Source of the DNA: 2-12-FULL-65-11 sp049679965
Lineage (GTDB): Bacteria; Acidobacteriota; Vicinamibacteria; Vicinamibacterales; CAVVIG01
NCBI GenBank assembly: GCA_049679965.1
Contig: JBAUGX010000082.1
Span: 1 to 37,785, forward strand
Length of the DNA stretch: 37,785 bases
Direction: 5' to 3'
Below are positions 1-7,616 of the stretch, in pieces. How positions within the stretch are numbered: position 1 is the first letter of the stretch; every line of letters starts with the position of its first letter. The notes below the pieces were generated by a model. The model saw nothing but the letters and a program-made list of their open reading frames with translations, had not been told where the DNA came from and searched no databases. A program made the position numbers and the translations under genes.

Positions 1-2
1 CC

Positions 3-1028
3 ATTCAGGGCCACGGCGGCGTCGGCATTGTGGTCGAGGTCGGCTCGGCGGTCAGGCGCTGCCAGGTCGGTGACCGCGTGATCGTGCCCGTCACGGCGAA
101 CTGCGGCCAGTGCTTCCTGTGTTTGCACGGCCGGGGCGATGCGTGCACGGCCGGCGCCGGCAGGCCGGTCTTGCCGGTGGCCGACACATCCGACGGCATC
201 CCCGTCAACGGCACGCTCGGCGGCTTTTCCGAATACATGGTCGCGTGGGAAGAGCAGACGGTGCCCGTGAACACGACGGTGTCGGCCGCCGAGCTGTCGC
301 TGCTGTCGTGCGTGATGAGCACGGGTCTGGGTCTGGCCATGCGCCGGATGCCCATCGAAGCCGGGATGGACGTTCTGGTGCTCGGCGCCGGGCCTCTCGG
401 CCTGAGCGCCGTCCAGGGCGCGCGCATCCAGGGCGCCGCGCAAATCATCGTTGTCGAGCCGATCCGAGCCCGGCGCGATCTGGCGATGAAGCTTGGCGCG
501 ACGACGGTGATCGACCCCAATGTGGACCGGGGCGTGGGCAACGCGGACCTCATCGCCAAGATCCGAGCGCTCTGCAAGACCGGCATGGAGCGATCGTACG
601 CGGGTGGTCGCGGTCCCAATCCGGCGGCCTACGGTCCGATGTACGTGCTTGAGGCCGTCGGCGGCGATCGCTTCCCGCCGAAGGCGGAGGCCGGCCCGGA
701 TCCGACCGGCGTCGAGTCGCTGCAACTGGCCTGGACGGTGTGCGCCAACGGCGGCGTCATCAGGACCTGCGGCGTCGGTCAGGCGGCCGGCTCTACCGTG
801 ACGTTCCCGGCCGGGCAGTGGGCGAATGCCTTGAAGACGCACCTCCCCGGGAACTTCGCCGGCGTCAACACGATGCGGGACATTCCGGAGTTCGTGCGGC
901 TCATCGAGAGCAAGCGGTTCGACGCGGCGTCGCTCGTGGGCCAGACGGTCCCGCTCGACCGCGCGCGCGACGCGCTGCAGGTGGCGGCCGACCGCACCGC
1001 CATCAGCGGCATCGTCACGTTCACCTAG
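3..1028 (+). CDS. Zinc-type alcohol dehydrogenase (MDR superfamily), 5' end missing
   Basis: The reading frame is open to the left window edge, so the N-terminus lies outside; 341 residues are visible. This is a medium-chain dehydrogenase/reductase, a cytoplasmic NAD(P)-dependent enzyme that oxidises alcohols or reduces carbonyls. The structural-zinc lobe is clear: cysteines at visible residues 34, 37, 40 and 48 (CGQCFLCLHGRGDAC). A Rossmann motif GAGPLGLSAVQG follows. The usual GHE of the catalytic zinc site reads GHG at the very start of the fragment, so the Glu next to the His ligand is replaced by Gly. An insertion around the segment GGRGPNPAAYGP is longer than in typical members. The substrate cannot be read from sequence. 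Two hairpins follow the stop codon. The family call is firm; the specificity is unknown. Confidence 0.88.
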   Translation: MQGHGGVGIVVEVGSAVRRCQVGDRVIVPVTANCGQCFLCLHGRGDACTAGAGRPVLPVADTSDGIPVNGTLGGFSEYMVAWEEQTVPVNTTVSAAELSLLSCVMSTGLGLAMRRMPIEAGMDVLVLGAGPLGLSAVQGARIQGAAQIIVVEPIRARRDLAMKLGATTVIDPNVDRGVGNADLIAKIRALCKTGMERSYAGGRGPNPAAYGPMYVLEAVGGDRFPPKAEAGPDPTGVESLQLAWTVCANGGVIRTCGVGQAAGSTVTFPAGQWANALKTHLPGNFAGVNTMRDIPEFVRLIESKRFDAASLVGQTVPLDRARDALQVAADRTAISGIVTFT

Positions 1029-1043
1029 TCAGTGAGTACGTGG

Positions 1044-1063
1044 CATCCGGCTTTGGCCGGATG
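1044..1063 (+). terminator. Hairpin after the alcohol dehydrogenase
   Basis: Perfect 8-bp stem catccggc/gccggatg with a 4-nt loop (tttg), 15 nt after the dehydrogenase stop. It has no T-tract and may act together with the stronger hairpin just downstream. Confidence 0.45.
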
Positions 1064-1087
1064 TTCAGCCGGACGTTAGAGGACGAC

Positions 1088-1122
1088 AAATGGCGCGCGG
1101 GAATTTCACCCGCGCGCCATTT
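1088..1122 (+). terminator. Rho-independent-type terminator
   Basis: Perfect 14-bp inverted repeat, aaatggcgcgcggg at 1088-1101 and cccgcgcgccattt at 1109-1122, with a 7-nt loop, followed by a T/C-rich run (tccttttcc). It is placed to end transcription of the dehydrogenase. The arm flanks (AAA...TTT) allow function on both strands. Confidence 0.75.
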
Positions 1123-1178
1123 CCTTTTCCGAATCACGCGCCCCGTTAGACACGGCGGGAAAACGACACGACGCCGCT

Positions 1179-1196
1179 CATATCGAGTACGATATG
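1179..1196. promoter_or_regulatory. Operator-like palindrome
   Basis: Inverted repeat catatcg-agta-cgatatg (7-bp arms, 4-nt spacer), AT-richer than its surroundings, in the 326-bp gene-free stretch 1029-1354. That stretch otherwise holds only the two hairpins. The form resembles dimeric repressor sites such as those of PadR-like regulators, but no regulator gene is in the window. The 5' end of the next gene is 160 nt away. Confidence 0.3.
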
Positions 1197-1354
1197 TGAC
1201 AGCTCACTCGGCTCACCGCTGAGGAGGGCGACCAGCACGTCGATCACGGGCCGCACCTCTGGCGCCTGCGATGCCACTCACAGGGAAGCGCTTTACTTTG
1301 GGAGGACTTCCCCGGTCCAAAAGGATTCGGATTTTGCGAGGGCCCTTTTAGCTC

Positions 1355-1777
1355 ATGTTTCAACAACGTAACGGCTCGGCTACTCTCGAAGCACTCGGTT
1401 CGACTCTCGCCTCCTCGGATGCCCCAGCGTGGTCTGCTTTGCTGCCCACGCACCCGAACATCCTGTTCGAGGGCACCAACACCTCGACGGAGGCATTCCT
1501 CTCAACGCTCAGGCCGTATCTCCGCGAACCGATTCTGTGGCGGAGGCCAGGCGCGCCTCTCGAACTCGAGGCCGGCCAGGAGGGCTCGCTCATCCTGCAG
1601 GAGGTTGCAGGCCTCGACCTGGAACAGCAGCGTCAATTGAGCCAGTGGCTCCAGGGCAGGAGCCGTCAGAGACAGATCGTGTCAACGACCTCGACACCCC
1701 TGTTCCCCCTCGTCGAGCGGGGACTTTTCGACCCCGTACTGTATTACCGCCTCAACGTGCTCCTCCTGCAGCCGTAG
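1355..1777 (+). CDS. Degenerate sigma-54 activator AAA+-like protein
   Basis: A 140-residue protein. Residues about 78-138 resemble the second half of the AAA+ domain of sigma-54 (NtrC-type) activators: a Walker-B-like stretch GSLILQEVAGLDLEQQ, then STTSTPLFPLVERGLFDP and the sensor-I-region signature LYYRLNVLLL. The Walker A loop, the GAFTGA sigma-54-contact loop and any DNA-binding helix-turn-helix are absent. The Asp of Walker B reads Gln (LQEV instead of LDEV). It therefore probably neither hydrolyses ATP nor activates sigma-54 promoters, and may be a reduced signalling or scaffolding protein or a relic kept in frame. The ATG at 1355 has only a weak GAGG upstream. It ends 30 nt before efp on the same strand. 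The homology is inferred by eye; the cellular role is unknown. Confidence 0.6.
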   Translation: MFQQRNGSATLEALGSTLASSDAPAWSALLPTHPNILFEGTNTSTEAFLSTLRPYLREPILWRRPGAPLELEAGQEGSLILQEVAGLDLEQQRQLSQWLQGRSRQRQIVSTTSTPLFPLVERGLFDPVLYYRLNVLLLQP

Positions 1778-1793
1778 ACAAGGCCCAGGCGGC

Positions 1794-1799
1794 TACAAT
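1794..1799 (+). promoter_or_regulatory. -10-like hexamer TACAAT before efp
   Basis: TACAAT ends 8 nt before the efp ATG at 1808, about the usual distance from a -10 element to the transcription start. The efp mRNA could thus be leaderless. No good Shine-Dalgarno sequence is present: AAGGG lies only 3 nt from the ATG. No -35 at standard spacing is visible. Confidence 0.4.
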
Positions 1800-1807
1800 A
1801 AGGGCCC

Positions 1808-2383
1808 ATGGCGACCCTGATTGAGGCCATCGACATCAAGCGGAAGATGTTCTTCGAGTTCGAAGGCGCGCCATATCTCTGCCTGGAGGTCGAGGTGTCG
1901 AGGCCAACTGCTCGTGGCGGCCAGACGCTCGTGCGCATCAAGATGCGTAACCTGTTGACGCGCGCCGTCTTCGACAAGACCTTCAAAGCGGGCGAGAAAT
2001 TCGGCGAGCCGGATCTCGAGATGCTGACGGCTTCCTATCTGTACGCCGACAGCGCGGGCTACCACTTCCTGGACCAGGAGACCTTCGAGACGCTCACGCT
2101 CGGATCGGATATCGTCGGCGACGATCGGGATCTGCTCGTGGACAACCTAATCCTTCAGGTTCACCAGTACAACGGCAACCCGATTGGCTTGCAGTTTCCT
2201 CCACACGTGGAGCTGAAGGTCACCGAGAGCGAGCCGGGCGTCCGGGGCGATACGGCGAGCGGTGGCGTCACCAAGCTGGCCACGCTTGAAACCGGCCTCA
2301 AGGTCCGGGTGCCCCTGTTCATCAAGGAAGGGGAAAAGGTGAAGGTCCACACCGAGACCCGGGAGTTCGCGGGAAGAGCTTAG
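1808..2383 (+). CDS. efp: Elongation factor P, YeiP/EfpL-like subtype
   Basis: A 191-residue protein of normal EF-P length with the three EF-P beta-barrel domains. It starts MATLIEAIDIKRKM and ends with the KVKVHTETREFAGRA-type C-terminal domain, which is followed directly by the stop. EF-P binds ribosomes stalled at polyproline stretches and helps peptide-bond formation. The loop that reaches the peptidyl-transferase centre reads PTARGG (residues about 33-38), as in YeiP/EfpL proteins (SPTARG), and not KPGKG. The tip is therefore an Arg in a longer loop, so EpmA-type lysine modification is not expected. No modification gene lies in the window. The stop codon overlaps by 4 nt with the converging last gene of the defence operon. 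Confidence 0.93.
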   Translation: MATLIEAIDIKRKMFFEFEGAPYLCLEVEVSRPTARGGQTLVRIKMRNLLTRAVFDKTFKAGEKFGEPDLEMLTASYLYADSAGYHFLDQETFETLTLGSDIVGDDRDLLVDNLILQVHQYNGNPIGLQFPPHVELKVTESEPGVRGDTASGGVTKLATLETGLKVRVPLFIKEGEKVKVHTETREFAGRA

Positions 2384-2715
2384 GGTCTGGCGCCGATGAC
2401 CAGCGAGAGATTCAGCAGGATCGCCTGAGGAATTTCATTCACGAACCACTCCGTCCCGTAGCTCCGCGTGTCACCGAACAAGGCCGCGTAAGTCAAGCGG
2501 CCAGCTGGCCCGATGCTCACCGACAGGGTGCGCGTCGGGCTGATGTACCACAGAACATCCACCTCTCCGTCGGGATCGACGCTCACGTCGGGGACTGGGG
2601 TCGTCGTTGGGAGCGCCTGCAGGAATCGAAGCGCCGCGAGGTACGCGCGGCGATCGAGCGGACGAGCGCCGTACCCGTCCCAATTTGCCGTGGCAACCGC
2701 GGTGTGCTTGACCAA
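2380..2715 (-). CDS. Uncharacterised small protein, last gene of the RM/DarTG operon
   Basis: About 111 residues, beginning after the darG stop. TTG at 2715 is one base past that stop, which would give translational coupling; the frame is open further upstream inside darG, so the start is uncertain. Visible motifs are NWDGYGARPL near the N-terminus, a central VPDVSVDPDGEVDVLWY, an SVSIGPAGRLTYAALFG segment and a C-terminal helix EIPQAILLNLSLVIG. The alternation of strands and a final helix suggests a compact alpha/beta fold with no membrane segment. I recognise this as a recurrent hypothetical-protein type but know no function for it. Its position at the end of a defence operon suggests an accessory role. 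The gene converges on efp with 4 nt of overlap. Confidence 0.7.
   Translation of the reverse strand: MVKHTAVATANWDGYGARPLDRRAYLAALRFLQALPTTTPVPDVSVDPDGEVDVLWYISPTRTLSVSIGPAGRLTYAALFGDTRSYGTEWFVNEIPQAILLNLSLVIGARP
2385..2396 (+). repeat. 12-bp direct repeat, left copy
   Basis: gtctggcgccga is found here, 1 nt after the efp stop codon, and again at 10271-10282 in the same orientation. The two copies bracket the whole hsdR-to-2380 gene cluster. This copy also encodes the last codons of the converging gene on the minus strand. It could be a target-site or attachment duplication from island insertion. A chance match is possible. Confidence 0.4.
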
Positions 2716-2716
2716 G

Positions 2717-3811
2717 CTATAGCCCGCCGCGCTTCGCGCCTTCCGACGGCGCTGCGAGCCAGCCCTTCCGCGTAAGAACTGTAGACGCCAATGTGATCTG
2801 TCTGGGAGTGAATTGCTTCTTCTGCTCGCCCCATGCATGGACCGCGCGAACGACATCCTCTGGGGATGCCGCGCCGTCCCCGTTCATCACCCAGTGAACG
2901 GTTGAGAGCAGCTCCAGCCCAAAGGGAGTCTCGAAGCCTTCAACGAGATCGGCCACCCGACTGAACCGCGACTGCACGTCGGGATGATCCGCGAGGAACG
3001 CCTGCGCGTCTTCGATGGCGCCGGGAACGAGACTCAGCTCCTTGTCTGGAGCCTCTCCTCCTTCCCCGTAGCCTGAGAGAAAGTACCCGTCGATCTCGCT
3101 CAGCACATGGCGCAGATTCTCTGCGTAGGGGCCGAACGGCCCTTCAACGTATCGAAGCCGCAGCGGTTCCCCAGCCACTTGCATGAAGTACATCAGCTTG
3201 TGCACTTCGAGGAGGGTCACGAACGGATCCAGGAGTCCGCTCAGATAGCGGCGCATCAACTCGACGAGCGCCGCGCGGCCAGGCGTCATCTTCGGCGGTG
3301 GCGCAGAACGCCCCGTTTCGGTAGGGTTGGCTGGTGCGACGTCTCGTGGTTCGAAGACCGTGAACGAGACGTTCGGGAGCGAGCGAACAGCTTCCTCAAT
3401 CCGGCGCCTGACATCGGGCCAGTGGAGCCCCCCGAGACCGCTCCCGAGAGGCGGCATCGCCACCGAATGAATCTGTCGCTCCCGGATCACGTCCACGAAG
3501 GCGCGCAGTCCGGACTCGATGTCCTCGATCCGGCTCTTGCCTTTCCAATGGCGCTTGGTGGGGAAGTTGATGATGTATTTGGGATTCCCGACGTACCCGG
3601 TTTCGAAGACGAACATCCGCCCAGGCTGGACCTCTTCCCTGGCGCAAGCAGCCTTGTACGCGCTGAAATTTTCCGGGAATGCCTTCTTGAACTGCAGCGC
3701 GACGCCACGTCCCATAATCCCGACGCAGTTGACCGTGTTCACCAAGGCCTCTGCGTCAGTCTGAAGGATGTCGCCAGTCCTGAATTCGATCATGGTGCGC
3801 TTAGCCACCAT
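2717..3811 (-). CDS. darG: DarG-type macrodomain antitoxin, DNA ADP-ribosyl glycohydrolase
   Basis: 364 residues from the ATG at 3811, which has AGGA 8 nt upstream and overlaps darT by 11 nt. Another ATG at 3793 gives the start more usual in the family. The N-terminal macrodomain is clear: TGDILQTDAEALVNTVN, then GIMGRGVALQFKKAFP, the conserved PTKRHWKGKSRI and the loop PPLGSGLGGLHW. In characterised DarG this domain removes ADP-ribose from thymidine in DNA, and the Lys of TKRHW is catalytically important. The C-terminal half (about residue 185 on, LLEVHKLMYFMQ and GPFGPYAENLRHVL) matches the DarG region that binds and blocks DarT. It lies between darT and a small unknown gene, all co-directional. 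The call is strong. Confidence 0.93.
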   Translation of the reverse strand: MVAKRTMIEFRTGDILQTDAEALVNTVNCVGIMGRGVALQFKKAFPENFSAYKAACAREEVQPGRMFVFETGYVGNPKYIINFPTKRHWKGKSRIEDIESGLRAFVDVIRERQIHSVAMPPLGSGLGGLHWPDVRRRIEEAVRSLPNVSFTVFEPRDVAPANPTETGRSAPPPKMTPGRAALVELMRRYLSGLLDPFVTLLEVHKLMYFMQVAGEPLRLRYVEGPFGPYAENLRHVLSEIDGYFLSGYGEGGEAPDKELSLVPGAIEDAQAFLADHPDVQSRFSRVADLVEGFETPFGLELLSTVHWVMNGDGAASPEDVVRAVHAWGEQKKQFTPRQITLASTVLTRKGWLAAPSEGAKRGGL

Positions 3812-4466
3812 AGTACCAATCCTGCTTGATTTCAACCGGCGGCCGATGGGCCTGGCCAGACAGCGCCTCCGAGACCCGGTGCGCGGTTTCGCGTGATCTG
3901 ACCCCGATCCGCTCTATTAGTTCCCAAGGGAAGTGGCGTTCGACCAGAAATTCGGCCTGCTTGCCGTGGCGGACAGCGCTCGGAACACCCGGCCCGGACC
4001 AGCGGTTGGCCCCGACGGCGTCCCAGTCGATCTCGCCCAGTGCATCAAGCGTCTTGCGATCCTCGAAACCGTAGGCGCCGGCGTTCGACAGCGTGAAGGC
4101 CCACCGACGGCCGATTCTCTCAGCCCAGCGCACGGTCGCCCGCAGGTCGGCTTCCAGGTGCACGATCGGACCTTCCCCGCCTCGATAGCCAAGGTCCGCG
4201 TCGTTGGCCTTCCAGATCACGTACAACATCACGGAACGGGGACAGAAGTAGAACGGTACGCACTGTCCCACGTATAGATCAGGGTGGGACGAGAGTGTCA
4301 GCTCGGCGAGGCGCCGGTGCTTGATCTTGCTCATCCCGATCACCGTCCCGGTATCCACCAGGTTCACCATGTCGGCGTCGCACCTGAGTTGATCTACCGC
4401 GAACACCGACGGCAATCGATCGACATGGATGATGTGATAAATCTTCGGCTGCTTGGGAGGTGGCAC
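3801..4466 (-). CDS. darT: DarT toxin, DNA thymidine ADP-ribosyltransferase (DUF4433)
   Basis: 221 residues from GTG at 4466, with AGGA 6 nt upstream, 17 nt after the hsdS stop. DarT enzymes use NAD+ to ADP-ribosylate thymidine in single-stranded DNA and so block replication; several act against phages. Residues that match the known active site are Arg51 (in KIKHRRLAE) and Glu172 (in GKQAEFLVE), with the N-terminal NAD-binding segment IYHIIHVDRLPSV. The length is typical, and no frameshift or lost catalytic residue is visible, so the toxin should be active and need DarG. Its 3' end overlaps darG, the usual toxin-antitoxin arrangement. Embedding in a type I restriction operon is the unusual aspect. 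Confidence 0.95.
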   Translation of the reverse strand: MPPPKQPKIYHIIHVDRLPSVFAVDQLRCDADMVNLVDTGTVIGMSKIKHRRLAELTLSSHPDLYVGQCVPFYFCPRSVMLYVIWKANDADLGYRGGEGPIVHLEADLRATVRWAERIGRRWAFTLSNAGAYGFEDRKTLDALGEIDWDAVGANRWSGPGVPSAVRHGKQAEFLVERHFPWELIERIGVRSRETAHRVSEALSGQAHRPPVEIKQDWYYGG

Positions 4467-4483
4467 TGCTGGTCCTGGTCGGT

Positions 4484-6160
4484 CTACCCGAACTCCGGCG
4501 CGATCATTGGTGCCTGTTCTCGGGCTGTCAAGACGTCACGCAAGGTGGCTTCGAGTAGCGCTCCCTGAGCAACTCGCCCGGCTTCGAGCTGCGCTTCGAG
4601 GCGGTCGCAGACGGCCATCAGTTCGTCAACCTTGGCGACGATGCGTCGCTGCTCTGCCAAGGGCGGCACGGGAAACCTGACTTCCTTCAGGTTCGAAGCG
4701 CTGATGCCCCAATTCCCGACAGTTGTCGCACAAGCTGCTTCAATTTGGCGGCGAACCAAGCCTGTGTCGCCAGCGAATCGAATGAACGCCGGCGCGACCA
4801 GCTCGCGGGCCACTCGAACTCGAATGAGTTTGTCTGGGTAAATTGGCTGGAGGCGAAGACGGTCGCGAAAGATCGCTAACCGACCCACGAAGGATCTGTT
4901 GCCATTGAACCGACAGGCCAAGAGGTCGCCAACGTTCAACCCATGTTGAAGGCGGACATCGGATCCAATTCCGCTTATGAGCTTGTGCTCTTCTTCAGCG
5001 ACGACACCGTCTCCGCGGATCGTGCATGCGCTTATTCTAAGGATTGGAGTTCCTCCAGGGATTTCGTCTGGCTTCCGCGAATAGCCATTCCGGGTGTCTT
5101 CCGCCAGTAAGCTAGCTAAGGGAACGTAACGCCAACCGTTCGGAACTGCTGCCGGAAGCCATTCCTCGGCAGACATTGGCAACTTCGCCGGCTCCTCGTT
5201 CTGAAGTTGTGGAACCAGCTTTCCGCCAACGGCGAGGTGGAGAATCGTCTGGCGCAGTTGCTGAACGTGCGCCCGGCTGCTGGTCATGCGCGGCAGGTGT
5301 TGCAAGTGGAACCGCGTGTGCTCGTGGAGGGCCGGCGCATCGCCCGGCTGGTTCAAGCGCGCCAGCGACGCGTTGACCAGCCGGTCACGTCGGCTCTCCC
5401 GCTTCTTCTGCGCGGCCTCCAACCGATCGCACAGCGCCATCAGCTCATCGACCTTGGCGACGACGCGGTGCTGCTCTGCAAGGGGCGGTAACGGGAAGGG
5501 CAGCGCTTGGAAATCGGAGTCGTTGATAGCCGGATAGGCCTGTCCGCGCATCTTCGATTCGACCTGGGTCACCATCGCCGGACTGCGGAGAGCTATCCAG
5601 AGATACTGGGGAACGACGAGACCGAATCCGTTCAGGACGGCGAAAGCCGTGCTCGCGATCGGTGGCGGCACGAAATCGCGGTCGATAACTGCCACATTCA
5701 GCAGGTATGGGCGCACACACGAATAGAGGAGGTCGCCCTTCAGAGCACGCTTCCGGGCTCGACTCGGCGCGTCGCCAACCGAAAGCACCTTCGCGGCGGC
5801 AATACGACCGACCTCCTTATCGATCGACGTCACGTCAATGTACGTGAATGACTCCGCTGGAATCGCTTGCCCACGATCGCTGGTGACTTGGCCGATCCGC
5901 GCCCACGTCCAGCCATCGGGTGCCGCGAACGGCAGCTCCGTCTCGTGGAAAGCATCGACTTTCCGTGCCCTAATCCCCTCAGCCCGCTTCGCAGCTTGAA
6001 TTCGTTCAACCAGCGTCGAGGCCGGTTCATCGCTTGGATCCTGATCGACCAACCTGCCACGGACCGCCAGGTCGAGGATGAAACGCCGCAAGCGTGCGAT
6101 GGCGCCAGGCGCTTCGCTTATGCGGTCGAAATGCGCGATCACTCGTTCTGCGGCGGTCAT
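4484..6160 (-). CDS. hsdS: Type I restriction-modification specificity subunit HsdS
   Basis: 558 residues. HsdS carries two target-recognition domains that read the two halves of a bipartite DNA site and directs both methylation and restriction. The architecture is visible as an internal duplication: the conserved helix PLAEQHRVVAKVDELMALC (about residue 222) ends the first half, and PLAEQRRIVAKVDELMAVC (about 495) ends the second. Each is preceded by a variable domain. A spacer with basic helices (KKRESRRDRLVNASLARL) links the halves. The start ATG overlaps the hsdM stop (ATGA), showing translational coupling. The protein is somewhat longer than many HsdS proteins (about 400-450) because of its N-terminal and linker regions. 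The recognition sequence cannot be predicted by eye. Confidence 0.95.
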   Translation of the reverse strand: MTAAERVIAHFDRISEAPGAIARLRRFILDLAVRGRLVDQDPSDEPASTLVERIQAAKRAEGIRARKVDAFHETELPFAAPDGWTWARIGQVTSDRGQAIPAESFTYIDVTSIDKEVGRIAAAKVLSVGDAPSRARKRALKGDLLYSCVRPYLLNVAVIDRDFVPPPIASTAFAVLNGFGLVVPQYLWIALRSPAMVTQVESKMRGQAYPAINDSDFQALPFPLPPLAEQHRVVAKVDELMALCDRLEAAQKKRESRRDRLVNASLARLNQPGDAPALHEHTRFHLQHLPRMTSSRAHVQQLRQTILHLAVGGKLVPQLQNEEPAKLPMSAEEWLPAAVPNGWRYVPLASLLAEDTRNGYSRKPDEIPGGTPILRISACTIRGDGVVAEEEHKLISGIGSDVRLQHGLNVGDLLACRFNGNRSFVGRLAIFRDRLRLQPIYPDKLIRVRVARELVAPAFIRFAGDTGLVRRQIEAACATTVGNWGISASNLKEVRFPVPPLAEQRRIVAKVDELMAVCDRLEAQLEAGRVAQGALLEATLRDVLTAREQAPMIAPEFG

Positions 6161-7611
6161 CGGAGCAGTGCGTCACCGAGAATCGCCTTGAGCTGGTCGC
6201 GCAGGCTGGCTACCTGCTGTTCGGCAGCGTCGAGCTTGGTCAGCAACTCCTCGGGGTCCCCATGCTCGTCGGCGACGACGTGCGGGTTCTTGATGTCGAG
6301 GTTGTAGCCGCGCGCCTTCACGGCGTCGGCGGTCACGCGCCAGGCGACCTCGCTCTCGACTCGCCCCTGGCGTTCCAGTCCGCCCCACCAGTCCACGCAC
6401 GGCTTCAGGTGCTCGAGACGAATGGGCTTCGTCATCGAGTACGCCTTCTGGCTCTCCGGCACACGGTGCTCGTAGAACCAGGTCTCTCGCGTCGGCTCGC
6501 CCTTCTCGAAGAAGAGAAGGTTCGTCCCGATGCTCGCGTACGGCTTGAATACGCTGTTGGGCAGGCGGACGATCGTATGGAGGTTGCACTCCTCCATCAG
6601 ATGTTCCTTGAGCCGCGTCTTGATTCCTTCACCAAAGAGCGACCCATCCGGCAAGACGACGGCGGCACGGCCGCCGGGACGAAGCAGGCGGATGATGAGC
6701 GCCAGAAACAGATCCGCCGTCTCGCGCGTCTGGAACTGTTTGGGAAAGTTCGACTCGATGCCGTCCTCCTCACGCCCGCCGAACGGTGGGTTCGTAAGGA
6801 CGATGTCCACGCGGTCGCTGGCGGAGTAGCTCACGTACGGTCGCGCGAGCGCGTTGTCGTGCCGGACGAACCCGGGGTCGCGGACGCCGTGCAGCAGCAT
6901 GTTGGTCACGCACAGCATGTGAGGCAGCTGCTTCTTCTCGATCGCCCGCAGCCCCTGCTGCATCCGCTCTTCGTCTTCGACCGTCTTCACGTAGTTCGAC
7001 CGCATGTGGCGTATGGAGCAGGTGAGGAATCCTCCGGTGCCGCAGGCCGGATCGAGCAGAATCTCGCCCGGATGCGGGTCGATCCGGTCAGCCATGAAGG
7101 CGGTGACTGCCCGCGGCGTGTAATACTCGCCGGCGTTCCCGGCGCTCTGCAGGTCATTCAGGATCTGCTCGTACAGCTCGCCGAAGTGCTGCCGCTCGGC
7201 CAGGTTGTTGAAGTCGATGCCGGCGATCTTGTTGATCACCTGCCGCATCAACTGGCCGGACTTCATGTAGTTGTAGGCGTCCTCGAACACATCACGGACA
7301 ACGCGCCGGCGGTCGCCGGGGCCGACGGGCTGAAGGGCCTTCAGCTTCGGGAACAGCTCGTTGTTCACGAACGCCATCAGCGCGTCACCGGTGACGCCCT
7401 CTGGGTCGGCCGCCCAAGTACGCCATTGCAGCGCCTTCGGGATCGGCGAGCGGTAGCTCGGATCGAGCAGCTCGAGCTCCTGATCCTGGTCGTCAATGAT
7501 CTTCAGGAAGAACATCCAGCAGAGCTGCGAGATGCGCTGCGCATCGCCATCGACGCCCGTGTCCTGGCGCATGATGTCCTGAATCGACTTGACGGTGTTG
7601 CGGACGGACAT
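6157..7611 (-). CDS. hsdM: Type I restriction-modification DNA methyltransferase HsdM
   Basis: 484 residues from the ATG at 7611 (MSVRNTVKSIQDIMRQD); the frame is open further upstream inside hsdR, but this start fits the family and lies 5 nt after the hsdR stop. It is an N6-adenine methyltransferase that protects host DNA and forms the M2S core with HsdS. An N-terminal HsdM helical domain comes first, followed by the SAM-binding motif DPACGTGGFL and the catalytic motif NPPFGG. The segment GEYYTPRAVTAFM before motif I is also typical. All key residues are present. The C-terminal coiled region (EELLTKLDAAEQQVASLRDQ) is expected to contact HsdS. The 3' end overlaps hsdS by 4 nt. Confidence 0.96.
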   Translation of the reverse strand: MSVRNTVKSIQDIMRQDTGVDGDAQRISQLCWMFFLKIIDDQDQELELLDPSYRSPIPKALQWRTWAADPEGVTGDALMAFVNNELFPKLKALQPVGPGDRRRVVRDVFEDAYNYMKSGQLMRQVINKIAGIDFNNLAERQHFGELYEQILNDLQSAGNAGEYYTPRAVTAFMADRIDPHPGEILLDPACGTGGFLTCSIRHMRSNYVKTVEDEERMQQGLRAIEKKQLPHMLCVTNMLLHGVRDPGFVRHDNALARPYVSYSASDRVDIVLTNPPFGGREEDGIESNFPKQFQTRETADLFLALIIRLLRPGGRAAVVLPDGSLFGEGIKTRLKEHLMEECNLHTIVRLPNSVFKPYASIGTNLLFFEKGEPTRETWFYEHRVPESQKAYSMTKPIRLEHLKPCVDWWGGLERQGRVESEVAWRVTADAVKARGYNLDIKNPHVVADEHGDPEELLTKLDAAEQQVASLRDQLKAILGDALLR

Positions 7612-7616
7612 GCTGG

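Noticed and set aside
1775..1799. TAGACA/TACAAT as a full sigma-70 promoter for efp
   Set aside because: The spacer is only 13 bp, too short for a standard -35/-10 pair; only the -10-like part is kept.
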